This document shows, piece by piece, positions 8,825 through 17,700 of a stretch of 64,000 nucleotides of DNA (within the stretch, counting starts at the first letter, position 1; every line of letters starts with the position of its first letter). The translations under genes were made by a program, and so were the position numbers. This DNA is from Pseudomonas caspiana (GTDB lineage Bacteria; Pseudomonadota; Gammaproteobacteria; Pseudomonadales; Pseudomonadaceae), in NCBI RefSeq assembly GCF_002158995.1, contig NZ_LOHF01000008.1, forward strand, positions 31,593 to 95,592, written 5' to 3'. The notes below the pieces were generated by a model that made no database searches, had not been told where the DNA came from, and worked only from the letters and a program-made list of their open reading frames with translations.

Positions 8825-8892
8825 TAGGAGAGCACGAGCAGCGCGAGGCTGATACCACGCCATCGCGGCCTCGCGCTGCTCATGCGCTCCTA
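8825..8892. repeat. Palindromic intergenic repeat
   Basis: The arms TAGGAGAGCACGAGCAGCGCGAGG and CCTCGCGCTGCTCATGCGCTCCTA pair with few mismatches. It belongs with the GAGCACCGCGAGG-type elements at 23183 and 29253 and separates xdhC from guaD. Confidence 0.8.
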
Positions 8893-8921
8893 CGGGGAGG
8901 TGCAGCGCAACAGCAAGCCGG

Positions 8922-9758
8922 TTATTGCGCCCGGCTGCGCCGTGAAACCGGTAGCAGTTTGGCAACAGGTTCGGCGCTGGCGCTGTGCTGCCCGAAATTA
9001 ACGTTGTAAGTGGCGATGACTTCGGCGGCAATCGATACCGCAATCTCGACAGGCAATTTGCCTTTGACTTCGCTCAGCCCCATCGGACAGCGCATGCGCT
9101 GCAACAGTGCCGGATCAAAGCCGCGATCACGCAACCGATGCTCGAATTTGACCCGCTTGGTTTTCGAGCCGATCAGACCGAAGTAGGCAAAGTCGCCGCG
9201 CTTGAGAATCGCCGCGGTCAGCTCCAGGTCCAGTTGATGGTTGTGGGTCATGACAATGCAATAACTGCCTTTGGGCAACTCATCGATTTCATCCAACGGG
9301 TCTTCGGCGACGATCTTGCGCACGCCACTGGGAATCTGCGCGGGAAACTCCTGTTCTCGAGAATCGATCCAGCGCACCCGGCAGGGCAGACTGGCCAATA
9401 AAGGCACCAGCGCTCGACCTACATGGCCGGCACCGAACACGGCGATCTGCGCCTGAGGCTGGCCCATGGGTTCGAACAGCAGCACATTCACGCCGCCGCA
9501 GCATTGGCCAAGGCTCGCGCCCAGGCTGAAGCGTTCCAGGCGCGTGTCCTGGCTGCGGCTGAGCAGCATCTCCCGGGCGATCTCCATGGCTTTGTATTCC
9601 AGATGCCCGCCACCAATGGTGTCGAAGATCCGTTCGGCACTGACCACCATCTTCGAACCGGCATTACGTGGCGTCGAACCGCGCTCTTCGATGATGGTGA
9701 CCAGCACGCAGGCTTCACCCTGGGTTTGCAGGTCGGCGAGGGCGCTGATCCAGTTCAT
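8922..9758 (-). CDS. xdhC: Xanthine dehydrogenase accessory protein XdhC
   Basis: A 278-residue maturation factor that binds molybdenum cofactor and delivers its sulfurated form to the large Xdh subunit. Domain one holds the CoxI-type signatures ERGSTPRNAGSKMVV and TIGGGHLEYKA around residues 25-55 and a QCCGG motif near residue 90. Domain two is a Rossmann fold beginning IAVFGAGHVGRAL near residue 108 and ending with YFGLIGSKTKR and CPMGL. The start ATG is preceded by GGAGATCAAAAA and overlaps the xdhB stop as ATGA. The upstream open frame to 9833 is repeat-derived and was discarded. Confidence 0.93.
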   Translation of the reverse strand: MNWISALADLQTQGEACVLVTIIEERGSTPRNAGSKMVVSAERIFDTIGGGHLEYKAMEIAREMLLSRSQDTRLERFSLGASLGQCCGGVNVLLFEPMGQPQAQIAVFGAGHVGRALVPLLASLPCRVRWIDSREQEFPAQIPSGVRKIVAEDPLDEIDELPKGSYCIVMTHNHQLDLELTAAILKRGDFAYFGLIGSKTKRVKFEHRLRDRGFDPALLQRMRCPMGLSEVKGKLPVEIAVSIAAEVIATYNVNFGQHSASAEPVAKLLPVSRRSRAQ

Positions 9759-12235
9759 TTTTTGATCTCCGGGCTTGCGATCTTCATCGCTTCCATCGCG
9801 GGTAAGGTCGAGCGCGACCCCGGCCGCTCCCACATTGGATCGCTGTCCCCTGTGGGGGCGGTGCTTGCCCGCGATATTGGCGACTCGGTCTTACGCATCT
9901 GCTCACACCCCCACAACACCCGTTCCGGCGTCGCGGGCGCATCGATCTTCGGTTGATGGCGATAGTCGGCCAGACTGGCCACTGCATCCTTGATCGCACA
10001 CCAGGCCGAGATGCCAAGCATGAACGGCGGCTCTCCCACGGCTTTGGAATGAAACACAGTGTCTTCCGGGTTTTTGCGGTTCTCCACCAGCTTGACGCGC
10101 AAATCCAGAGGCATATCCGCGACCGCCGGAATCTTGTAGCCCGCCGGGCCGTTGGTCATCAGTTTGCCTTTGTCATTCCAGACCAGTTCTTCCGTAGTCA
10201 GCCAGCCCATCCCCTGAATATAGCCACCTTCGACCTGCCCGATATCAATGGCCGGATTCAATGACGCGCCGACGTCATGCAGGATGTCGGTACGCAGCAT
10301 CTTGTACTCGCCGGTCAGGGTGTCGACGATCACTTCGCTGCAGGCTGCGCCAAAGGCAAAGTAATAAAAAGGCCTGCCCCGTGCCTGACTGCGGTCGTAG
10401 AAGATTTTCGGCGTCTTGTAATAACCGGTACTGGACAGCGAAACCTGCCCCATCCACGCCAGTTGCGCCAAAGACTGAAATGACACGATCTGTTCGCCAG
10501 CGCGAATGTGGCCGTTGCGAAACGCCACGTCTGTTTCTGAGACCTTGAAGTGTTTGGCGGCAAATTCCACCAGACGCTGTTTGAGGATTTCTGCCGCGTT
10601 CTGCGCCGCCTTGCCATTCAGATCCGCGCCGCTGGAAGCCGCAGTCGGAGAAGTGTTGGGCACTTTATCGGTGTTGGTGGCGGTGATCTGAATCCGGTCG
10701 ATATCGACCTGGAATACCTCGGCCACGACTTGCGCGACTTTGACGTTCAACCCCTGACCCATTTCTGTGCCGCCGTGGTTCAGGTGGATGCTGCCGTCTG
10801 TGTAGATATGGATCAGCGCACCGGCCTGATTGAGAAAACTGGCAGTAAAGGAAATGCCGAACTTGACCGGGGTCAGCGCCAGGCCTTTCTTCAGAATCGG
10901 GCTGTCGGCGTTGAACGCCCGGATCGCTTCGCGCCGCTCGTGGTATTGACTGCTTTCTTCCAGCTCGGCAGTCATTTCTTCCAGCAGGTTGTGCTCGACG
11001 GTCTGGTAGTAGTGGGTGACGTTGCGATCGGTCTTGCCGTAGTAGTTGGCCTTGCGCACTGCCAGTGGATCTTTGCCCAGATAGCGGGCGATTGAATCCA
11101 TGACCTCTTCAATGGCGACCATACCTTGCGGGCCGCCGAAGCCTCGGTACGCGGTGTTGGATGCGGTGTTGGTTTTGCAGCGATGGCCGTTGATCGTGGC
11201 TTCGCCTAAGTAGTAAGAGTTGTCAGCATGGAACATCGCCCGGTCGACAATTGACGCTGACAGATCAGGCGAGTAACCGCAATTACCCGCCAGATCCAGT
11301 TGAATGCCATGCAGACGGCCATCGTCATCGAAACCCACGTCGTACTCAATGTAGAACGGGTGGCGCTTGCCGGTCATCAGCATGTCTTCGACGCGGGGCA
11401 GGCGCATTTTGGTGGGCTGCCCGGTCAGGCGCGCGATCACGGCACACAGACACGCAGGACTCGCTGCCTGGGTTTCCTTGCCGCCAAAACCACCGCCCAT
11501 GCGGCGCATGTCGACGACAATTTTGTTCATCGAAACGTCCAGCACTTCGGCGACCAGTTTCTGTATTTCAGTGGGGTTCTGGGTCGAGCAGTAGACGATC
11601 ATGCCGCCATCTTCGGTGGGCATTACCGAGGATATCTGGGTCTCCAGATAGAAGTGTTCCTGACCACCGATGTGCAGATTGCCCTGAAGACGATGCCGGG
11701 CAGCGTCCAGTGCAGCGGCACTGTCACCGCGCTTGTGCGTATGGCTGTCGAGCACGAAGTGCTTGGCCCGCAGCGCTTGGACCACATCCAGCACCGGTTC
11801 CAGATCTTCGTATTCAATCACCGCGGCCATTGCCGCCTGACGAGCGATATCGAGGCTGCGAGCAGCAACGGCGAGCACCGGCTGGCCGACGAACTCCACT
11901 TTGTCGATGGCCAGCAATGGATCGCCGGGCAGCAGCGGACCGATGTCTTTCAGGCCGGGGATGTCTTCGTGCGTGATGACAATTTTCACGCCATCAAAGG
12001 CATAACAAGGCGTGGTATCGACGCTGATGATCCGCGCGTGAGCACGGTCGGACAGGCGCGCATACACGTGCAGTTGATTAGGGAATTCCAGGCGGTCATC
12101 GATGTACACCGCTTCGCCGGACACATGCTTGTCGGCGCTGTCGTGCTTGACGCTGCGGCCAACGCCGGTAGTCAGATCCTGCTGAAACAGGGCGATCATT
12201 TCGGCCTGTGACTTTATGGCTGAGTTGTTAGACAT
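9755..12235 (-). CDS. xdhB: Xanthine dehydrogenase, molybdopterin-binding large subunit
   Basis: An 826-residue catalytic subunit that converts hypoxanthine and xanthine to urate. Molybdopterin-binding blocks are present in order: GGGFGGKE near residue 245, YRGFGGPQG near 360, GGTEMGQGLNVKV near 490 and the catalytic glutamate in AVGEPPFMLG near 735. The family normally ends shortly after TPERVLWGCEQM; here about 45 more residues, from KTESPIS to SPEIKK, are encoded by palindromic repeat DNA at 9794-9877. Despite this, the stop still overlaps the xdhC start. It overlaps xdhA by eight bases, giving an xdhA-xdhB-xdhC operon. Confidence 0.94.
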   Translation of the reverse strand: MSNNSAIKSQAEMIALFQQDLTTGVGRSVKHDSADKHVSGEAVYIDDRLEFPNQLHVYARLSDRAHARIISVDTTPCYAFDGVKIVITHEDIPGLKDIGPLLPGDPLLAIDKVEFVGQPVLAVAARSLDIARQAAMAAVIEYEDLEPVLDVVQALRAKHFVLDSHTHKRGDSAAALDAARHRLQGNLHIGGQEHFYLETQISSVMPTEDGGMIVYCSTQNPTEIQKLVAEVLDVSMNKIVVDMRRMGGGFGGKETQAASPACLCAVIARLTGQPTKMRLPRVEDMLMTGKRHPFYIEYDVGFDDDGRLHGIQLDLAGNCGYSPDLSASIVDRAMFHADNSYYLGEATINGHRCKTNTASNTAYRGFGGPQGMVAIEEVMDSIARYLGKDPLAVRKANYYGKTDRNVTHYYQTVEHNLLEEMTAELEESSQYHERREAIRAFNADSPILKKGLALTPVKFGISFTASFLNQAGALIHIYTDGSIHLNHGGTEMGQGLNVKVAQVVAEVFQVDIDRIQITATNTDKVPNTSPTAASSGADLNGKAAQNAAEILKQRLVEFAAKHFKVSETDVAFRNGHIRAGEQIVSFQSLAQLAWMGQVSLSSTGYYKTPKIFYDRSQARGRPFYYFAFGAACSEVIVDTLTGEYKMLRTDILHDVGASLNPAIDIGQVEGGYIQGMGWLTTEELVWNDKGKLMTNGPAGYKIPAVADMPLDLRVKLVENRKNPEDTVFHSKAVGEPPFMLGISAWCAIKDAVASLADYRHQPKIDAPATPERVLWGCEQMRKTESPISRASTAPTGDSDPMWERPGSRSTLPAMEAMKIASPEIKK
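9794..9877. repeat. Palindromic repeat inside the 3' end of xdhB
   Basis: Two half-elements of the GGAGC..GCTTGCCCGCGAT family face each other: ATCGCGGGTAAGG..CGCTCCCACA and TGTGGGGGCGGTGCTTGCCC. Unlike the other copies it lies within coding sequence and supplies the last part of XdhB. Its left arm is more diverged than the right. Confidence 0.75.
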
Positions 12236-13682
12236 AAGCCGTCACCCGCGTCTGGACAGTAGGTGTTTGCAGTTCGATGAAGTATTTGCGCAGCAGGTTT
12301 TGCGCGCTGAGCAGCCGATATTCCTTGCTGGCGCGGAAGTCTGACAGGGGCGTGAAGTCTTCGGCCAGTGCCGCGCAGGCAGCCTCCACTGTGGCAGATG
12401 TCCATGGCGAGCCGATCAATGCCCGCTCGCAGGCGGCGGCTCGCTTGGGAGTTGCCGCCATCCCTCCGTAAGCAACGCGTGCGTCAACGATGCTGCCATT
12501 CTCGACATGCAGATTGAACGCTGCGCACACCGCAGAAATATCGTCATCCAGTCGCTTCGACACTTTATAGGCGCGGAAGGCCTGCTGCGCCTTGGCTTTA
12601 GGCACGACAATGGTTTCGATGAATTCGCTTTCCTGCCGCGCCGTCACCCGGTAGTCAATAAAGTAATCCTCAAGCGCCAGGGTGCGGCGGGTGTCGCCCT
12701 TACGCAGCACGATTTGCGCACCCAGAGCGATCAGCAGAGGAGGGGAATCGCCAATCGGCGAGGCGTTGCCGATATTGCCGCCCAGCGTGCCTTGATTGCG
12801 GATCTGCAACGAGGCAAAGCGCTGCAGCAGTTCGCCGAAGTCCGGGTACTCGGCACTCAGGGCGGCGTAGCAATCGGTCAGTGGTGTCGCAGCGCCGATT
12901 TCCAGGCGATCATCGAAATGCTCGATGCGCTTCAGCTCGGCGACATTGCCCACATAAATCATTACCGGCAGCGGGCGGTGGAACTGAGTGACTTCAAGGG
13001 CCAGATCGGTACCGCCAGCCAGCAGCCGCGCCTGCGGGTTGGCTTCATACAAATGTGCCAGGTCGGCAACGGTCTGCGGGACCAGACAGCGCTTGTCGCC
13101 GTCATTCAGTTCCCCGGTTTGCGTCGGCGCAATACTGCGCAGGCGGGCGATGGTCTGTGCTTTGCGTTCGTCGAACTGGTCCGGCTGACGCTTGCTGCAC
13201 GATTGTTCGGCGGCATCGAGAATCGGGCGATAGCCAGTGCAGCGGCAGAGGTTGCCTGCCAGCGCTTCGTGGGTTTTATGACTATCGGGTTGTGTGCTGT
13301 TCTTTTGCAGGGCAAACAACGACATCACAAAACCGGGTGTGCAGAAACCGCATTGCGAGCCATGGCAATCGACCATCGCCTGCTGGACGCTGTGCAGCTT
13401 GCCTTGATGCTTGAGATCTTCAACGCTGATCAACTGCTTGCCGTGCAAGGAAGCGACAAAAGTCAGGCACGAATTGAGGCTGCGATAACGCAGGCGGTCT
13501 TCACCCTGTGAATCGCTTTCGAGTTCACCGACCACCACCGTGCAGGCGCCGCAGTCACCGCTGGCACAGCCTTCTTTGGTGCCCGATTTGTGCAGGTGTT
13601 CGCGCAGGTAGTTGAGAACCGTCAGATTGGGGTCCAGGCTATGTTCGGTGCGTAGCTCATTGTTCAAGAGAAATTGGATCAC
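12228..13682 (-). CDS. xdhA: Xanthine dehydrogenase small subunit, 2Fe-2S and FAD domains
   Basis: A 484-residue electron-transfer subunit. The first plant-type 2Fe-2S centre is marked by GCASGDCGACTVV near residue 38, and the second by CGFCTPGFVMS and CRCTGYRPI between residues 110 and 150. The FAD domain follows with LLAGGTDLALEV near 220 and IRNQGTLGGNIGNASPIGDSPP near 300. GTG 13682 follows GAGGACCTGCC and fits the family N-terminus VIQFLLNNEL; the longer frame to 13712 was rejected. It is the first gene of xdhABC and is divergent from the GntR gene at 14098, with possible operators between them. Confidence 0.94.
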   Translation of the reverse strand: MIQFLLNNELRTEHSLDPNLTVLNYLREHLHKSGTKEGCASGDCGACTVVVGELESDSQGEDRLRYRSLNSCLTFVASLHGKQLISVEDLKHQGKLHSVQQAMVDCHGSQCGFCTPGFVMSLFALQKNSTQPDSHKTHEALAGNLCRCTGYRPILDAAEQSCSKRQPDQFDERKAQTIARLRSIAPTQTGELNDGDKRCLVPQTVADLAHLYEANPQARLLAGGTDLALEVTQFHRPLPVMIYVGNVAELKRIEHFDDRLEIGAATPLTDCYAALSAEYPDFGELLQRFASLQIRNQGTLGGNIGNASPIGDSPPLLIALGAQIVLRKGDTRRTLALEDYFIDYRVTARQESEFIETIVVPKAKAQQAFRAYKVSKRLDDDISAVCAAFNLHVENGSIVDARVAYGGMAATPKRAAACERALIGSPWTSATVEAACAALAEDFTPLSDFRASKEYRLLSAQNLLRKYFIELQTPTVQTRVTAYV

Positions 13683-13720
13683 GGCAGGTCCTCTACGCGT
13701 TTTTCTGGTCATCGAACACG

Positions 13721-13862
13721 ACAGACCGCGTGAAAACTACTGCGCTCGGCAATACTGCGTTAAAAACAGGCGAAAAATGCTCATTTAGAACACCTAGACT
13801 CCGCTTTTTCGCCTGTTTTTGCCTTGTCTTGCCGTCGCTCGCTACGTTTTCACACGGTCTGT
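13721..13862. repeat. Nested palindromic element upstream of xdhA
   Basis: A 142-base element bounded by ACAGACCGCGTGAAAAC and GTTTTCACACGGTCTGT. Inside it is a perfect inverted repeat, AAAAACAGGCGAAAAA at 13762-13777 and its complement at 13805-13820. The sequence between the arms includes CTCATTTAGAACACCTAGAC. It differs from the other repeats in the window and resembles a dispersed element I associate with Pseudomonas intergenic regions. It has no open frame. Confidence 0.75.
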
Positions 13863-13882
13863 AAGGGCGAATTTATCAGGTC

Positions 13883-13920
13883 TGACTTCTCGGTCAATTT
13901 GTTTCTGACTCTTAGGTCAG
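13883..13920. promoter_or_regulatory. Pair of TGAC-N6-GTCA inverted repeats between xdhA and a GntR gene
   Basis: Two sites share the arms TGAC and GTCA with six-base spacers: 13883-13896 (spacer TTCTCG) and 13905-13920 (CTGAC, spacer TCTTAG, GTCAG). Their centres are 23 bases apart, close to two helical turns, so two dimers could bind the same face. They lie between divergent genes for xanthine dehydrogenase and a GntR regulator. A matching site occurs upstream of the porin gene at 1066-1079. Binding by the GntR protein is inferred. Confidence 0.45.
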
Positions 13921-14097
13921 GAAATGTCGTTTTTAGATCAGGTGCGTGGTATCAGTAGGTCGCCAATGCGACGAACTGACACGATCTGTTGAAAGTTTTG
14001 CTTATTTCGTGCCAGTTTCCACTGGTATGGCCCTGCGCCATTGGCCTTCATTGGGATACACTGCGCCGCTTGGTTATAACCAGCATTTGGGATAGAC

Positions 14098-14757
14098 ATG
14101 ACGTTCAAGGCTCCGGACAGCCTCGCCGAGCAAATTGCTCACCACCTTGCCGAGCGCATCATTCGTGGCGAACTCAAGCCCGCGGAGCGCATTCAGGAAC
14201 AAAAAGTCACGCAGGCGTTGAACGTCAGCCGTGGCTCGGTGCGCGAAGCATTGTTGATTCTGGAACGCCGTCATCTGGTGGCGATACTGCCGCGTCGCGG
14301 TGCGCAGGTCACGGTGCTCAACGCGCACAACGTGCAGAGCTTATGCACGCTGATGACTGAATTGTATGTGCTGCTGGGCATTGCGGTGGCCGAGAAGTGG
14401 CAGCAGCAAAGCGATCTGGCAACCTTCCTGCAAATTCAGCAGCGGCTGATTGCCAGCTACGAGCGCCAGGACGTGAAAGCCTTCGTTGAAGACAGCTTCA
14501 ACGTTATGCGTGCCGCCTATCCCTTTGCCGACAACCTTTATCTGCAAGAAACCGTCGATAACCTGCAACCGTCCATGAGCCGCAGCTATTACCTGGCGCT
14601 CGATCAGCGCAAGGCCGAGATGCGCGATTACCTGACTTTGTTTGAGCAGCTGCTTGAGGCAGTGGTGGCTCGCGATACAGCGCGGGTTCGTAGCGTGTTG
14701 ACCGATTACGGCCAGCGCAGTTGTCAGTTGGTACTTTCGGCTCTGGAAGCAGGCTGA
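14098..14757 (+). CDS. GntR-family (FCD) transcriptional regulator upstream of smc
   Basis: A 219-residue regulator. The winged helix runs from SLAEQIAHHLAERIIRGEL to the recognition helix NVSRGSVREALLILERR near residues 45-60, followed by the wing LPRRGAQVTVL. The C-terminal half is a helical FCD-like ligand domain. It is divergent from xdhA and probably controls it; the two inverted repeats at 13883-13920 are candidate sites. Its stop lies four bases before the smc start, so smc transcription may partly depend on this gene's promoter. Its ligand is unknown, a purine intermediate being a guess. Confidence 0.85.
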   Translation: MTFKAPDSLAEQIAHHLAERIIRGELKPAERIQEQKVTQALNVSRGSVREALLILERRHLVAILPRRGAQVTVLNAHNVQSLCTLMTELYVLLGIAVAEKWQQQSDLATFLQIQQRLIASYERQDVKAFVEDSFNVMRAAYPFADNLYLQETVDNLQPSMSRSYYLALDQRKAEMRDYLTLFEQLLEAVVARDTARVRSVLTDYGQRSCQLVLSALEAG

Positions 14758-14761
14758 TCCC

Positions 14762-17700
14762 ATGCGGCTGAAGTGCATCAAGCTGGCGGGGTTCAAATCC
14801 TTCGTCGACCCCACCACGGTGAACTTCCCCAGTAACATGGCGGCGGTCGTCGGCCCTAACGGCTGCGGCAAATCCAACATTATTGACGCCGTGCGCTGGG
14901 TCATGGGCGAAAGCTCGGCCAAGAACCTGCGCGGCGAGTCGATGACTGACGTTATCTTCAACGGCTCCACCAGCCGCAAGCCGGTCAGTCAGGCCAGCAT
15001 CGAGCTGGTCTTCGATAACTCCGACGGCACGCTGGTCGGCGAGTACGCTGCCTACGCGGAAATTTCCATTCGCCGCAAGGTCACCCGCGACAGCCAGAAC
15101 ACCTATTACCTGAACGGCACCAAATGCCGTCGGCGGGACATCACCGATATCTTCCTCGGTACCGGTCTGGGCCCGCGCAGCTATTCGATCATCGAGCAGG
15201 GCATGATCTCGAAGCTGATCGAAGCCAAGCCCGAAGACTTGCGTAATTTCATCGAGGAAGCGGCGGGTATCTCCAAGTACAAGGAACGCCGTCGCGAGAC
15301 TGAAAACCGGATTCGTCGTACCCACGAAAACCTTGCGCGTCTGACCGACCTTCGCGAGGAACTGGAACGTCAGCTGGAACGTTTGCATCGTCAGGCTCAG
15401 GCCGCCGAGAAGTATCAGGAGTACAAAGCCGAAGAACGCCAGCTCAAGGCGCAGTTGTCGGCGTTGCGCTGGCAGGCGTTGAACGAGCAGGTTAGCCAGC
15501 GAGAAGCGGTGATCGGCAATCAGGAAGTCGGTTTCGAGGCGCTGGTTGCGGAACAGCGCAACGCCGATGCCAGCATTGAGCGTCTTCGTGACGGCCACCA
15601 TGATCTGTCCGAACGCTTCAATCTGGTTCAGGGCCGCTTCTATTCCGTGGGCGGTGATATTGCCCGCGTCGAGCAAAGTATTCAGCACGGCCAGCAACGC
15701 TTGCGCCAATTGCAGGACGACCTGCGCGAAGCCGAGCGCGCTCGTCAGGAAACCGAATCCCATCTAGGGCACGACCGCACATTGCTGGCGACCTTGGGCG
15801 AAGAGCTGGAAATGCTCGAACCCGAGCAGGAGATGACCAGTGCGGCAGCCGAGGAATCTGCTGCGTCGCTGGAAGACGCTGAAAGTGCGATGCACGGCTG
15901 GCAGGAGAAATGGGACAGCTTCAACCTGCAATCTGCCGAGCCTCGGCGGCAGGCAGAGGTTCAGCAGTCACGTATTCAACAATTGGAACAAAGCCTGGAG
16001 CGTCTTGCCGAGCGCCAGCGACGTCTCGGTGAAGAGTTACAGTTGCTCAAAGCCGACCCGGAAGATGCCGCGATCCTGCAACTGGACGAAGACCTCGCAA
16101 CTCGGGAAATGTCCCTCGAAGAGCTGCACATCGGCGAAGAGCAAGCGGTCGAGCGGCTTGAGCATTTACGCAACGAGCTGCAACAAGCCAGTCAGGCGCA
16201 ACAACAGGCCCAAGGCGAATTGCAGCGGCTCAATGGTCGTTTGGCATCCCTGGAAGCGTTGCAGCAGGCTGCTCTCGATCCCGACACCGGCACTGCCGAA
16301 TGGCTGCGCGATCATGATCTGGCTGAGCAACCACGGCTGGCTGAAGGCTTGCGGGTTGAGCCGGGTTGGGAGCTTGCAGTGGAAACCGTGCTGGGCGCTG
16401 ATCTGCAGGCTGTGCTGGTGGATGATTTCAGCGGTCTGGATCTAGCCGGTTTCCAGCAGGGTGATCTGCGTCTGGTCAGCGCCAGTGCCGAAGCTGCGCG
16501 CATCCCTGGCAGCCTGCTGGATAAAGTCGACAGTGACATGGACCTCGCCAGTTGGCTGGGTCAGGTTCGCCCGGTTGAAACCCTCGACGAGGCACTGGCC
16601 CAACGCAGCCAGCTGGCGGCCGGGCATAGCCTGATCAGCCGCGATGGCTATTGGGTAGGGCCGCACTTTCTGCGGGTACGTCGCGCCAGTGAAGCGCAAA
16701 GCGGCGTGCTGGCCCGTGGGCAGGAGTTGCAGCGCCTGGGGCAGGAGCGCGAAGAGCGTGAAGCCACATTGGCCTCTCTTGAAGAGCGACTGTTGATGTT
16801 GCGCGAACAGCAATCGAATCAGGAAGAAGCCCGGGAAGAATTGCGGCGTCGGGTGCAGGATGAGACCCGTCAGCAAAGCGAGCTCCGGGCGCAGTTGTCT
16901 GCCGCCAGGGTCAAGGTCGAACAGCTCACGCTACGCCGAACTCGCCTTGATGAGGAGCTGGCCGAACTGGGTGAGCAGCGCGCCATTGAGCACGAGCAAT
17001 TGGGCGAGTCGCGTCTGCAATTGCAGGATGCACTGGACACCATGGCGCTGGACACCGAACAGCGTGAACTGCTTCAGGCCCAGCGCGACAGCCTGCGCGA
17101 ACAGCTCGACCGGGTGCGACAAGAAGCCCGTCAGCACAAGGATCATGCTCATCAGCTGGCGGTGCGCCTCGGTTCGCTCAGGGCTCAGCACGATTCCACA
17201 CGGCAGGCCCTTGAGCGTCTGGAGATGCAATCCGAGCGGCTTAGCGAAAAACGTGAGCAGTTAAATCTCAATCTGGAAGAGGGCGAAGCTCCGCTGGAAG
17301 AGCTGCGCCTGAAACTTGAAGAATTACTTGAGCGGCGCATGGCGGTGGACGATGAAATGCGTACCGCCAAGAATGCACTGGAAGATGCCGATCGCGAGTT
17401 ACGCGATGCCGAGAAGCGCCGCACCCAGGCCGAGCAGCAATCGCAACTGTTGCGTGGCCAGCTGGAGCAGCAGCGCATGGAATGGCAATCCCTCACGGTG
17501 CGCCGTACCACGTTGCAGGATCAGTTGCTGGAAGACGGTTACGACTTGCATGGCGTATTAGCCACCCTGACCGCCGAGGCTAACGAAAAGGAGGCCGAGG
17601 AGGAATTGGAGCGCATCGCCGGGCGTATTCAGCGACTGGGGGCGATCAACCTTGCGGCCATCGACGAGTATCAGCAGCAGTCAGAGCGCAAACGTTATCT

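Noticed and set aside
12507..13511. 334-residue plus-strand frame within xdhA
   Set aside because: Antisense to the iron-sulfur and FAD domains; no ribosome site or homology-like pattern.
14504..15763. 419-residue minus-strand frame within smc
   Set aside because: Antisense to the SMC head and coiled coil. GC-rich coding DNA gives such shadow frames, and the protein is low-complexity leucine/alanine sequence.
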